Shown here: piece after piece, positions 18,652 to 24,999 of the stretch
How positions within the stretch are numbered: the first letter of the stretch is position 1
Layout: the number at the start of each line of letters is the position of its first letter
IMG/VR virus record: IMGVR_UViG_3300020472_000157
Location: 1-24,999 of that record
Length of the DNA: 24,999 nt
From: a virus
Strand: one strand, 5' to 3'
Notes under the pieces: model-generated
The model's database searches: none
What the model was told of the DNA's origin: nothing
The model's input: the letters and a program-made list of their open reading frames with translations, nothing else
Translations under genes and position numbers: made by a program

Positions 18652-20409
18652 TTAAAATATCCCCAACTGTTCCTTATAGTAGGAAATATAAGGATTACTA
18701 TCATCCTCAGGTCCTACTTGAGGCATTGAATCACCACCTGCTGGATTTGAATCCGATCCACCAGAAGCACCAGAACCTTCTCTAACTGGTGGAAGAATAC
18801 TAACATCATCATCAGAATCAGGAAGTCTAAGATCATCTGATATTTGTTTAAATGTTTTCTTTAAAACAGCATGTGCTTCTTGAATACTCTCATCATTACG
18901 CATTTCCTCTTTAAAATTAGATAATACATCTCTCCATGATCCCCTTTCATTATTTTTAATCATATCATCTAGAATAGGAGCAAACTTTCTACTAGCTTCT
19001 CTTGGAATAACTTTTTCACCAACAGTTAACATTGCAGGTACTGAGTCTTTATCACCAACATCTTTACCTGTAACAGTACCACCCGTATTCATCTTCTTAG
19101 CAGTTTTACCACCTTCACCACCCATACCACTAAAGAATAAATCATAAAGTTTTCTACCTGCCCAATCACCACCAAGACCACCAAGTAATGTTCCAACAGG
19201 ACCACCAACTACAGTTCCAATAGCACCAAGAAGTGCGGCACCAATAGCACCAAATGCTGCTCTTCCTGGATTTTCACCCAGAGCAACAGATAATCCAAAG
19301 TCAATTAAAGCACCTACAAAAGGAATACGTTTTATCAATGGTCTAAGGAATTTTAATACACCTCTCATTAATGTCTTTTTACCTGGCCCTGCACCTATAG
19401 TCTTTAATAAATTTCTTCCTAATACTTTAGCACCAACATCAAATTGTTGAAATACCTTTCCTGCTAAACTCTTACTTCTTTTAAGAACAGTACCTCCACC
19501 TTCTGCTAATTTTTTTGTAGTTGTAATACCTCTTCTACTACCATCAAGTTTTCTGAATACACCACCACCTAAAGGTTTAGTACCTCTTGATTGTGCTATA
19601 CCAGGTTTACCACCCATAAAACGACCAACATTACGAATAACTTTATATAACCCTATAATTTTACGTACCAACTTAAATACCAAAACACCACCAATTAAGG
19701 CAGCAATTTTGCCCATATTATCTCCTAAGAACTTAAAAAATCCAGTCACTAAACCTGGATTCTTAGATAACCATTTAAGTGCTTTATTAGCAATAAATCC
19801 AGTTAATAATGTACCAAAGAAATTTCCTAATGTAGAAAGTATTCCTTTTGCTGGTGCTATAACTTTATCAAATGTTTTACCTAAAGTAGATTGTAATTTT
19901 TTTGTCTTCTCTACACCTGCTTCAGCATCTGATCTACTTTCACCCTCAGACTGTTCTAATAAATTTTCTAAACTTTGTTCTTTCTGTGTAATTCTATGTG
20001 TAAAATCTGCAGTTAAGGCATTACCAATATCCTCAAGTGTTGTAGCTATAGATTCTAATGTGGTCTCCTTTCCACCATAACTATCCTTTGCCTTTATAAT
20101 ATTTTTTAAAAGAGTAATCTTTCTTTCGTTATTAGAAACTCTTTGCTCCAATGAGTTATCTTCACCAGAATCATCCATTGTTAATGATGATGAAGATGTT
20201 ATAGCACTACCTAAACTAGGTGTAATAGCACCACCTTTTAGACCAATCTTAGATGATACAGGAACAATAGCACTTGATTTTTTAAAAGTTGAACTACTTA
20301 TTTTATTCTTCTTAAATAATGCCTTCCTATCACCAGAAGAAAGATACTCACCCTTAGCGGTAGTACCAGAGCTCCATATTGGTTCAGTTTTAACTAGGTT
20401 AGATGCCAC
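18652..20409 (-). CDS. Probable tail tape measure / hub protein (gp29-like)
   Basis: A 585 aa protein, close to the 590 aa of T4 gp29, in the hub cluster after gp26 and gp51. Residues 84-175 are coiled-coil-like (SLEQRVSNNERKITLLKNII; HRITQKEQSLENLLEQSEGE). Residues 178-260 and 345-415 are hydrophobic; the latter is a glycine-zipper run (GAIGAALLGAIGTVVGG near 387-403). A motif near 440-470, NTGG then GDKDSVPAMLTVGEKVIPRE, recurs in many phage tape measures and tail proteins. The C-terminus is acidic and Ser/Gly-rich. The start is GTG at 20409, overlapping gp51 by 11 bp; no in-frame ATG nearby fits better. The likely role is setting tail length and entering the cell with the DNA. Direct sequence identity to gp29 is not visible to me, so the name is inferred from length, motif and position. 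Confidence 0.62.
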   Translation of the reverse strand: MASNLVKTEPIWSSGTTAKGEYLSSGDRKALFKKNKISSSTFKKSSAIVPVSSKIGLKGGAITPSLGSAITSSSSLTMDDSGEDNSLEQRVSNNERKITLLKNIIKAKDSYGGKETTLESIATTLEDIGNALTADFTHRITQKEQSLENLLEQSEGESRSDAEAGVEKTKKLQSTLGKTFDKVIAPAKGILSTLGNFFGTLLTGFIANKALKWLSKNPGLVTGFFKFLGDNMGKIAALIGGVLVFKLVRKIIGLYKVIRNVGRFMGGKPGIAQSRGTKPLGGGVFRKLDGSRRGITTTKKLAEGGGTVLKRSKSLAGKVFQQFDVGAKVLGRNLLKTIGAGPGKKTLMRGVLKFLRPLIKRIPFVGALIDFGLSVALGENPGRAAFGAIGAALLGAIGTVVGGPVGTLLGGLGGDWAGRKLYDLFFSGMGGEGGKTAKKMNTGGTVTGKDVGDKDSVPAMLTVGEKVIPREASRKFAPILDDMIKNNERGSWRDVLSNFKEEMRNDESIQEAHAVLKKTFKQISDDLRLPDSDDDVSILPPVREGSGASGGSDSNPAGGDSMPQVGPEDDSNPYISYYKEQLGIF

Positions 20410-20578
20410 TATTTTGTTTCTGCTTTAGGTTTTCTTCTTCAATATACTGCTGGAGAAGTGAAACATAAATTTCTCTTTCCCACGGAATCATATTTTCTAG
20501 TTCTGTTAGGCTATATTTATGATGTTGCATGAGGGAAAAATTGGTCCTATAAAAATTTTCAAGACCCTCATGCGACAT
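20399..20578 (-). CDS. gp51: Baseplate hub assembly catalyst gp51
   Basis: A 59-codon gene filling the gap between gp26 and the tape-measure-like gene. The protein starts MSHEGLENFYRTNFSLMQHH, continues KYSLTELENMIPWEREIYVS and ends in a charged helix (IEEENLKQKQNSGI). The pattern of a helix with SLTELENM(I/L)P(W/F)EREIY is typical of gp51-type proteins of T4-like phages, which help the hub assemble without remaining in the particle. It begins 2 bp after the gp26 stop and its end overlaps the next start by 11 bp, so translation is probably coupled. In T4, gp51 and gp26 are also hub-pathway proteins. An in-frame CATAAATA (20514-20521) inside it looks like a late promoter but may be chance coding sequence. 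Confidence 0.8.
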   Translation of the reverse strand: MSHEGLENFYRTNFSLMQHHKYSLTELENMIPWEREIYVSLLQQYIEEENLKQKQNSGI

Positions 20579-20580
20579 CG

Positions 20581-21303
20581 CTAACTGAAAAAAGATGCTA
20601 GTCCCTCCAATACAACTTCACTCTGAACTTTTGTTTCGGGATTAGTTACCTTAATTTTATGGGACAATTTAGGCATTGTAGTAAAGAAAGTTTCAATTTC
20701 TTTGAATTGTTTAGAATTCATCGATTCAACAAATTCTTTCAATTCCTTTTTAGTACAATCAGATGCTTCCCATGCTTCATCTTCGGTATATACTTGATTA
20801 ATACAAGAAGTAATAACACCTAATGATTGATCCACTTCACTTTTAGTACTTCCAACATCAAAATTAGATTCAACAAATTGATCTAAAGATGGATAATTCA
20901 TTTGAACTGATAAATTATCATCTAACTTTATAATATTATTATGCTTAGGATCCTGTTGCATTTTAATAGAATCTATATCAATGCTCATTTGAACCTGAGT
21001 TGAATTATCATCAGGGCATGTCACATTAACTTCTACAGTTTCTCCTACAGACTTAGCACGAACATTTAAGAACAAATATTCAATATCAAAAGTTGCCAAT
21101 TTATCAACTTTTATACCTCTACTAAGAATACATTCACTAAGGACTGATTTAATAGCAGTACTAATCTGCTTCAAATCTTCAGATTCCAAAGCCATAATTA
21201 AAATCTTTTCTTCTCTAACTAAAAAAGGTCTATACTTAACTTTCTTTCCACTAGAGGGCAAAACCAACTCATATGTCGGTGTATTAATTTTTGGTAAAGG
21301 CAT
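20581..21303 (-). CDS. gp26: Baseplate hub subunit gp26
   Basis: A 240 aa protein with the layout of T4-type baseplate hub protein gp26: an N-terminal YELVLPSSGKKVKYRPFLVR (11-30), the EEKILIMALES helix (31-41), ILSRGIKVDKLATFDIEYLF (59-78), and LNVRAKSVGETVEVNVTCPD. The C-terminal half is helical and acidic. T4 gp26 (208 aa) is slightly shorter. It takes part in central hub assembly with gp51, the next gene. The leader has an AGGA ribosome site 4 nt before ATG and an exact TATAAATA late promoter, so this gene probably heads the long hub operon that continues to the left. Confidence 0.85.
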   Translation of the reverse strand: MPLPKINTPTYELVLPSSGKKVKYRPFLVREEKILIMALESEDLKQISTAIKSVLSECILSRGIKVDKLATFDIEYLFLNVRAKSVGETVEVNVTCPDDNSTQVQMSIDIDSIKMQQDPKHNNIIKLDDNLSVQMNYPSLDQFVESNFDVGSTKSEVDQSLGVITSCINQVYTEDEAWEASDCTKKELKEFVESMNSKQFKEIETFFTTMPKLSHKIKVTNPETKVQSEVVLEGLASFFS

Positions 21304-21307
21304 AATA

Positions 21308-21311
21308 TCCT
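21308..21311 (-). promoter_or_regulatory. Ribosome binding site of gp26
   Basis: The minus strand reads AGGATATTATG, with AGGA four bases before the ATG at 21303. This is one of the clearer Shine-Dalgarno sites in the window and supports the chosen gp26 start. Confidence 0.6.
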
Positions 21312-21325
21312 AATAACAAGTCATA

Positions 21326-21333
21326 TATTTATA
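21326..21333 (-). promoter_or_regulatory. Late promoter element TATAAATA upstream of gp26
   Basis: An exact match to the T4 late promoter octamer on the minus strand, 22 bases before the gp26 ATG and inside the 40 bp gap after the gp19-like gene. In T4 this element is read by the phage sigma factor gp55 with the sliding clamp. It is the best single candidate for driving the hub genes to its left. Confidence 0.8.
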
Positions 21334-21343
21334 TAGCAGGGTT

Positions 21344-21988
21344 TTATTTAACTATATAACGGTCATAAGCAAATTGAACATTAACTTGCAAAATCTCTGC
21401 TCCACCATATTGAACAGGTATAGATGTCATTCCTTTAGGAAATGCATTTATAAATTGATATTCTAAACTCGGAGAATTACTAAGAAATCCAGATTGATGA
21501 TTCTTCTCAAATTTTACAATAGATAAAGTATTACATTTATATCCTACATCACTATCACTATTCATAGGATAATTAAATCTTCTATGATAGGCTTCATTTT
21601 GGAGATCTGTTTTAGTATTATCACCAGAAATATAATCCATCCACCCCTCAAAGAATTTAAGAACATTATAATCTTGATCAATATAAAATTGAAAACTACT
21701 TTCTATGTAAATTCTGGTATGAGCAAATTGTTGATTAATTCCATGATAATTATCTTTAACTTCTGCAGTCGCAAATGAACTGGTAGGAAGTGCTGCTTCC
21801 GAACACATTATTCCAATACCAGATCCAAACGAATACTGATAAGGAAGATTGTAATTTATACTTAAATATTTTTGCAATTCACCAGTTATTCCTGAAATAT
21901 TAACCTGATACTGGTTATTCAAAGACAACTTACTAAGGTCCATCTTAGTAAGAGCTTCCATTTTATATTTTTGAATAAGTCCTGCCAC
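21344..21988 (-). CDS. Tail tube protein gp19-like paralog
   Basis: A 214 aa protein from a GTG start at 21988 (VAGLIQKYKMEALTKMDL). It shows the layout of T4 gp19-type tube proteins: NNQYQVNISG near the N-terminus, a SEAALPTSSF block, NYHGINQQFAHTRIYIESSF, then an FFEGWMDYI strand and helix, and at the end LEYQFINAFPKGMTSIPVQY, GAEILQVNVQFAYDRY. T4 gp19 is 163 aa, so the insert near the NTKTDLQNEAYHRRFNYP region is extra. A longer frame from an ATG at 22045 would overlap gp4 and its promoter; the GTG is preferred because a TCTAAATA promoter lies 26 bases upstream of it. Main tube protein or a baseplate-proximal tube-like protein cannot be told apart; the position next to baseplate genes favours the latter. 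Confidence 0.72.
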   Translation of the reverse strand: MAGLIQKYKMEALTKMDLSKLSLNNQYQVNISGITGELQKYLSINYNLPYQYSFGSGIGIMCSEAALPTSSFATAEVKDNYHGINQQFAHTRIYIESSFQFYIDQDYNVLKFFEGWMDYISGDNTKTDLQNEAYHRRFNYPMNSDSDVGYKCNTLSIVKFEKNHQSGFLSNSPSLEYQFINAFPKGMTSIPVQYGGAEILQVNVQFAYDRYIVK

Positions 21989-21996
21989 TCTAAATA
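21989..21996 (+). promoter_or_regulatory. Late promoter element TCTAAATA for gp4
   Basis: A 7/8 match to TATAAATA, 25 bases before the gp4 ATG. It directly abuts the opposing GTG start of the gp19-like gene. The same TCTAAATA variant occurs before the gp19-like gene and gp48, which raises confidence in it. Confidence 0.65.
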
Positions 21997-22014
21997 TACT
22001 TATATTATTATTTC

Positions 22015-22022
22015 TATTTAGA
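22015..22022 (-). promoter_or_regulatory. Late promoter element TCTAAATA for the gp19-like gene
   Basis: The minus strand reads TCTAAATA, ending 26 bases before the GTG at 21988. Its first base is the A of the gp4 start codon on the other strand. Together with the plus-strand copy at 21989-21996 it forms an inverted pair separated by 18 bp. Confidence 0.62.
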
Positions 22023-22462
22023 TGTCTTATAAGGGTCGTTATCAACCAAACAATCTCTTAAAATATAAAGGTAACTTTAGAAACATCATCTATCGTTCCT
22101 TATGGGAATTAAAATTCATGAAATGGTGTGATACTAATCAAAATGTACTTGAATGGGGAAGTGAAGAAATCATAGTTCCATATCGTTCTCCTATTGATAA
22201 TAGGTATCATAGATACTATCCAGACTTTTACCTTAAATTAAGAGAAAACACTGGAAGAATTAAAAAACTGATTATTGAAGTAAAACCCAGAAAACAATGT
22301 ATGGAACCTAAACCTCAAAAAAAGAAAAGTAGAGGTTATATCTATGAAGTCCGTGAATATGCCAAAAATCAAGCAAAATGGAATGCGGCAAGAGAGTACT
22401 GTCTTGATAAAGGATTTGAATTTAAAATATTAACAGAAAAAGAACTAGGTATAACTAGATGA
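22022..22462 (+). CDS. gp4: Head completion protein gp4 (TnsA/Vsr-like nuclease fold)
   Basis: A 146 aa protein, near the 150 aa of T4 gp4, which finishes the DNA-filled head before tail joining. The start MSYKGRYQPNNLLKYKGN and the following IIYRSLWELKFMKWCD are typical of the family. Candidate nuclease residues are present in TnsA-like order: Glu29 (LWEL), Asp68 (YYPDF) and Glu86-x-Lys88 (IIEVKP). A basic segment (KPQKKKSRG) and a C-terminal helix follow. A nuclease role is inferred from the fold family, not from T4 genetics. It is the first rightward gene, has a late-promoter match 25 bp upstream, and its stop overlaps the next ATG by 4 bp (ATGA). In T4 gene 4 also lies next to gene 53. 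Confidence 0.9.
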   Translation: MSYKGRYQPNNLLKYKGNFRNIIYRSLWELKFMKWCDTNQNVLEWGSEEIIVPYRSPIDNRYHRYYPDFYLKLRENTGRIKKLIIEVKPRKQCMEPKPQKKKSRGYIYEVREYAKNQAKWNAAREYCLDKGFEFKILTEKELGITR

Positions 22463-22839
22463 CGAGTAGTTACCCCACAGATGATAAACACAATAGAATT
22501 CGTGGTGTTATTGATAACATTATAGGAACAGAAAATGCTGATGATATAATGTTAGAATTAATGGATGCTGTTAGTAATACAGAAGTATCTGTTCCAGAAG
22601 CTGGAAAATATTACATTTTTGTATATAAACCTAAAACACAAAATCTACAATATGATGCTCACCCATTAGTTGCGGTTACCGATATACTCCAATGGGGTTT
22701 TAAAGGATTCAATTATCATTGGGGTCAAATGAGACAATATACATGGCAAGAGGTGGTCGGTAGAGTATATGAAATCTATCCAGAAGAACTTGCAGATGCT
22801 CAGGAAATACCTTTTCAGAATATTCGTCTAAATAGTTAA
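22459..22839 (+). CDS. Conserved phage protein of unknown function
   Basis: A 126 aa protein, not assigned to a named family. It has an acidic N-terminal helix (residues 15-40), then AGKYYIFVYKPKTQNLQYDA (48-67) with HPLVAVTDILQWGFKGFNYH (68-87), and a C-terminal region WQEVVGRVYEIYPEE. A Y-x-F-x-Y-x-P-K...hPL...GF-x-G-x-N-x-H core of this kind recurs, from memory, in small proteins of T4-like phages, often without known role. Its ATG overlaps the gp4 stop (ATGA), and the gene sits between gp4 and gp48, so it is expressed late with head and baseplate genes. A small virion or assembly protein is plausible. Confidence 0.75.
   Translation: MTSSYPTDDKHNRIRGVIDNIIGTENADDIMLELMDAVSNTEVSVPEAGKYYIFVYKPKTQNLQYDAHPLVAVTDILQWGFKGFNYHWGQMRQYTWQEVVGRVYEIYPEELADAQEIPFQNIRLNS
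22827..22834 (+). promoter_or_regulatory. Late promoter element TCTAAATA for gp48
   Basis: The third copy of the TCTAAATA variant. It overlaps the last codons of the 126 aa gene and lies 28 bases before the gp48 ATG. A second weaker match, TAAAAATA, begins at 22837. It could give gp48 and gp53 a transcript separate from gp4. Confidence 0.55.
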
Positions 22840-22862
22840 AAATATAGTAGGTCGAGAAAAAT

Positions 22863-23906
22863 ATGGGATGGAGTGCAGAGTATCAGGCAGAGAAAGCTGA
22901 GAAGAAAGCTAAGAGATTAGCAAAAAAAGATCTTAAAGCAGAAAAGGAAGCAGCACAATCTAAATTTGATGAATCCACTAATTATGAACATCTGAAAAAA
23001 ACATCAAAAGAAGCAGCACCAGATGAATTACCTAAGGATTTAAGATATCCTTATAGTTCTATACAGAGTGATCAGGATTATATGCAATTTAGTGTTTTTA
23101 AATATAAAAGAAAACAAGGTGAATTCGTAACAAGATCAGATGATGATTTTAAAGACACTCAAACAACAATTAATTATCCAGCAGGAACATCAGAAACTAA
23201 TATTACCAATTTACTAGGTACAATAATTCTTCCTATTCCAGCACAACTTGCAGATACTAATCAAGTTAAGTATGGTGAAAGTGGAATGAATTTTATGCAA
23301 GAAGCTGGTATGAAAACAGGAGTTGCATTACTGGATGCTAAAGGTGAAGCAGCTGGAAGTGCAATCAACAATATGATAGCAACAGCTACTGGAAATTCTG
23401 ATTTAGTTAAAAATTATTTTGCTACTAAAGCAATGAACACTATAGGTGGAAACCTGACAGTTGATCAAGTGTTAGCTAGAACTCAAGGACAAATACTAAA
23501 TCCAAACCAAGAATTACTATTCAGTGGTGTAACTTTAAGATCTTTTAATTTTACATTTAAATTTACTCCAAGATTTAGAAAAGAAGCAGAAGTAATTAGA
23601 ACTATTATTAAAGCATTTAAAAGAAATATGGCTCCAAAGGGAGTTGGAAGTGGTTTTCTACAAACACCAAACATCTTTGATATTAAGTACATGCATAAAG
23701 GTTCCGCACATCCATTTTTAAATAGAATAAAAATGTGTGCATTAAAAACTGTAAGTGTTAATTATACTGGAGATGGAAATTATGCCACATATGTTGATGG
23801 TTCTCCAATTTCATCCACACTAACACTTGTATTTAATGAATTAACCCCAATATACAATGAAGATTATGACGCATATGATGATAACAAAGACGGAGTAGGT
23901 TACTAA
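22863..23906 (+). CDS. gp48: Baseplate tail-tube junction protein, gp48/gp54 family
   Basis: A 347 aa protein of the family that caps the baseplate and starts tube growth (T4 gp48 364 aa, gp54 320 aa). Residues 1-35 are a charged helix rich in AEKKAK. The body has ILPIPAQLADTNQVKYGES (122-140), a Gly/Ala-rich helical part, LNPNQELLFSGVTLRSFNF (212-230) with TFKFTPRFRKEAEVIRTI, and the C-terminal block VSVNYTGDGNYATYVDGSP then TLTLVFNELTPIY. The latter is a tail-tube-type beta sheet shared with gp19 and gp54. Only one such gene is present here; the gp48 label follows usual cyanophage naming and gp54 cannot be excluded. It is followed 1 bp later by gp53. Confidence 0.8.
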   Translation: MGWSAEYQAEKAEKKAKRLAKKDLKAEKEAAQSKFDESTNYEHLKKTSKEAAPDELPKDLRYPYSSIQSDQDYMQFSVFKYKRKQGEFVTRSDDDFKDTQTTINYPAGTSETNITNLLGTIILPIPAQLADTNQVKYGESGMNFMQEAGMKTGVALLDAKGEAAGSAINNMIATATGNSDLVKNYFATKAMNTIGGNLTVDQVLARTQGQILNPNQELLFSGVTLRSFNFTFKFTPRFRKEAEVIRTIIKAFKRNMAPKGVGSGFLQTPNIFDIKYMHKGSAHPFLNRIKMCALKTVSVNYTGDGNYATYVDGSPISSTLTLVFNELTPIYNEDYDAYDDNKDGVGY

Positions 23907-23907
23907 A

Positions 23908-24567
23908 ATGGGATATTTCACAGAACTACCAGATGTAGAATATCAGAATTTTTTATCAAATAGTCTTTCTACACAAAGCTATCTGACAGTTAAAAATTTA
24001 TTCAGAAGAAATAAATTGCGTGATGATTTAGAAAATGTTTTTACACTTTTTAATAAGTATGAAATAAGAGAAGGTGCTAGACCAGACACAGTTGCCGAAG
24101 AATTCTATGGAAATTCTGAATTAGATTGGGTTGTTCTTATAACTGCAGGTATTATTAATGTAAGAGATGACTGGCCTCTCAATAATAGAGAACTATATGA
24201 ATATTCACTTATTACCTATGGTAACGACTTAAATAATATACATCATTATGAAACTAAAGAAATCAAAGATTCTAGTGATAGATTAATTATCCCTAAAGGT
24301 AAAGTAGTTGATTCTGATTTTTCTATTACATATTGGGATGAGGAATTGAGAACCAATAAAACTCCAAATAATATTGTATCGGGTATTTCTAATTATGAAT
24401 ATGAAGTGCTTAAAAATAATAAAAAAAGATCAATATACATGTTAAGAAAACAATATTTACAACAATTCTTAAATGATATGAGAGATATAATGGTATATCA
24501 ACAATCTTCCGAAAAAGTTAATGATAGACTAATAAGAACAGAAAACACAAGAGTTATTACAGCATAA
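23908..24567 (+). CDS. gp53: Baseplate wedge subunit gp53
   Basis: A 219 aa protein, close to T4 gp53 (196 aa), which links adjacent baseplate wedges. The diagnostic block RPDTVAEEFYGNSELDWVVL (58-77) corresponds to the RPEELANAIYGN region of T4 gp53. It is preceded by the start MGYFTELPDVEYQNFLSN and followed by DDWPLNNRELYEYS (87-100). The C-terminal part has the helix YEVLKNNKKRSIYMLRKQYL and a final helix with FLNDMRDIM, as in T4. The start is 1 bp after the upstream stop, with GGAG about 13 bases before ATG. It is the last gene of the rightward unit and is followed by a terminator hairpin. Confidence 0.9.
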   Translation: MGYFTELPDVEYQNFLSNSLSTQSYLTVKNLFRRNKLRDDLENVFTLFNKYEIREGARPDTVAEEFYGNSELDWVVLITAGIINVRDDWPLNNRELYEYSLITYGNDLNNIHHYETKEIKDSSDRLIIPKGKVVDSDFSITYWDEELRTNKTPNNIVSGISNYEYEVLKNNKKRSIYMLRKQYLQQFLNDMRDIMVYQQSSEKVNDRLIRTENTRVITA

Positions 24568-24570
24568 AAA

Positions 24571-24594
24571 AAAGGGGTTCGTTGGAACCCCTTT
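24571..24594. terminator. Bidirectional rho-independent terminator between gp53 and gp32
   Basis: A perfect 10 bp stem (AAAGGGGTTC / GAACCCCTTT) with a GTTG loop lies 3 bp after the gp53 stop and 6 bp after the gp32 stop on the other strand. Read on the minus strand it is followed by a run of eight T (24566-24573, partly in the stem), an excellent terminator for gp32. Read on the plus strand it is followed by TTTCTTG and should also work for gp53, though less strongly. Confidence 0.9.
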
Positions 24595-24600
24595 CTTGTG

Positions 24601-24999
24601 TTATTCAGCAGCAAGTTTTGCAAAGTATGATAATGTATCATCATCTTCTGAAGTTTTTATTGCTTCAGTTCTATGATTTCCAGCAGTAACTACTAATTCT
24701 TCTACTGAACCACGGTCATTGTCCTCATCAACAGTTTCTACATCTTGACGAACTGTAGTCTTGTTACCAAGAACATAACCAAGACGCTTCTTCAAGTCAT
24801 CATAAGACTTGAACTGATCAGCAGCAACAAAATCTTGAAGAGAACTTTCTTTCTTCCAGAGTCCTTCTAGTGCATCATCGTCATCCAATACTGGAGTGAC
24901 AGCAGTGAACTCAGAAGAGTCATAGTTACGATAACCAGCAACGTTCTTTGCCTTCAACTTGAAGTTAGCACCTTGCCAGAAATCAAATGGATCAATTGC
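24601..24999 (-). CDS. gp32: Single-stranded DNA-binding protein gp32, C-terminal part
   Basis: The last 132 codons of gp32, which coats single-stranded DNA in phage replication, recombination and repair. The frame is open through the right edge; the first visible residues are AIDPFDFWQGANFKLKAKNV, followed by AGYRNYDSSEF. This matches the end of the T4 gp32 core (EGANFVLKVKQVSGFSNYD in T4). The segment FVAADQFKSYDDLKKRLGYV parallels the T4 KFKSFEELNTKFGQVMG helix. A strongly acidic C-terminal tail (VEELVV, EDDDTLSYFAKLAAE) fits the tail that recruits replication partners. The TTG at 24957 is an internal Leu codon, not the start. Codon use differs from the structural genes: AAG, AAC, TTC and CGT are frequent, as in a highly expressed gene. 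Confidence 0.93.
   Translation of the reverse strand, partial: AIDPFDFWQGANFKLKAKNVAGYRNYDSSEFTAVTPVLDDDDALEGLWKKESSLQDFVAADQFKSYDDLKKRLGYVLGNKTTVRQDVETVDEDNDRGSVEELVVTAGNHRTEAIKTSEDDDTLSYFAKLAAE

Noticed and set aside
20514-20521. CATAAATA late-promoter match inside gp51
   Set aside because: It encodes part of HHKYS in gp51 and lies about 105 bp before the next gene; chance occurrence in AT-rich coding DNA is as likely as function.
22022-22045. Longer start (ATG at 22045) for the gp19-like gene
   Set aside because: It would overlap gp4 and place the probable promoter inside the coding region; the N-terminal 19 residues look like translated promoter DNA (Asn/Ile-rich). The GTG at 21988 fits better.
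24955-24957. TTG start giving a separate 118 aa gene at the right edge
   Set aside because: The frame continues upstream to the window edge with residues matching the gp32 core, so this is an internal leucine codon.

Overview
This window is part of the genome of a marine T4-like contractile-tailed phage, most like the myoviruses of picocyanobacteria (Prochlorococcus/Synechococcus); a SAR11 myophage cannot be excluded. The evidence is recognisable T4-type proteins (gp32, gp53, gp48/54, gp4, a gp19-like protein, gp26, gp51, gp27 and a gp5 OB domain), AT-rich DNA, tightly packed genes, T4-type late promoters (TATAAATA and variants), and long structural proteins built from modules common in cyanophages. 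No metabolic gene, tRNA, integrase, insertion sequence or CRISPR array is visible.

Layout. Bases 1-22,000 are a nearly gapless block read leftward on the minus strand. In transcription order it holds a gp19-like tail-tube paralog, gp26, gp51 (59 codons), a tape-measure-like protein of 585 aa, a related 356 aa protein, a gp27-like hub, a short gp5-like OB-fold protein, a 568 aa cysteine-containing protein, a 184 aa beta-strand-rich protein (possible spike), then three very large fibre/adhesin-like proteins (1193, 670 and 2337 aa), a stand-alone tail-collar protein (195 aa) and the start of another gene running off the left edge. Bases 22,022-24,567 are read rightward: gp4, an unknown 126 aa protein, gp48/54 and gp53. 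A perfect hairpin ends this unit and also ends the convergent minus-strand gp32, whose C-terminal part fills the right edge.

Regulation. Late-promoter-like octamers lie upstream of gp26 (TATAAATA), the 568 aa gene (AATAAATA), the gp19-like gene, gp4 and gp48 (TCTAAATA in all three). The divergent gp19-like/gp4 pair shares a 34 bp region in which each promoter touches the start codon of the opposite gene. Many neighbouring genes overlap by 1-11 bp or are 1-3 bp apart, so translational coupling is likely.

Together the genes encode most of a baseplate: central hub (gp26, gp51, gp27, OB protein, probable tape measure and spike), tail-tube nucleation (gp48/54, gp19-like), wedge (gp53), head completion (gp4) and the host-contact fibres. 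The least ordinary parts are a cysteine-rich YadA-like beta-roll in the 2337 aa protein, a gp5-like hub split into separate genes with no recognisable lysozyme domain, a pair of related tape-measure-like proteins, and a duplicated collar domain.
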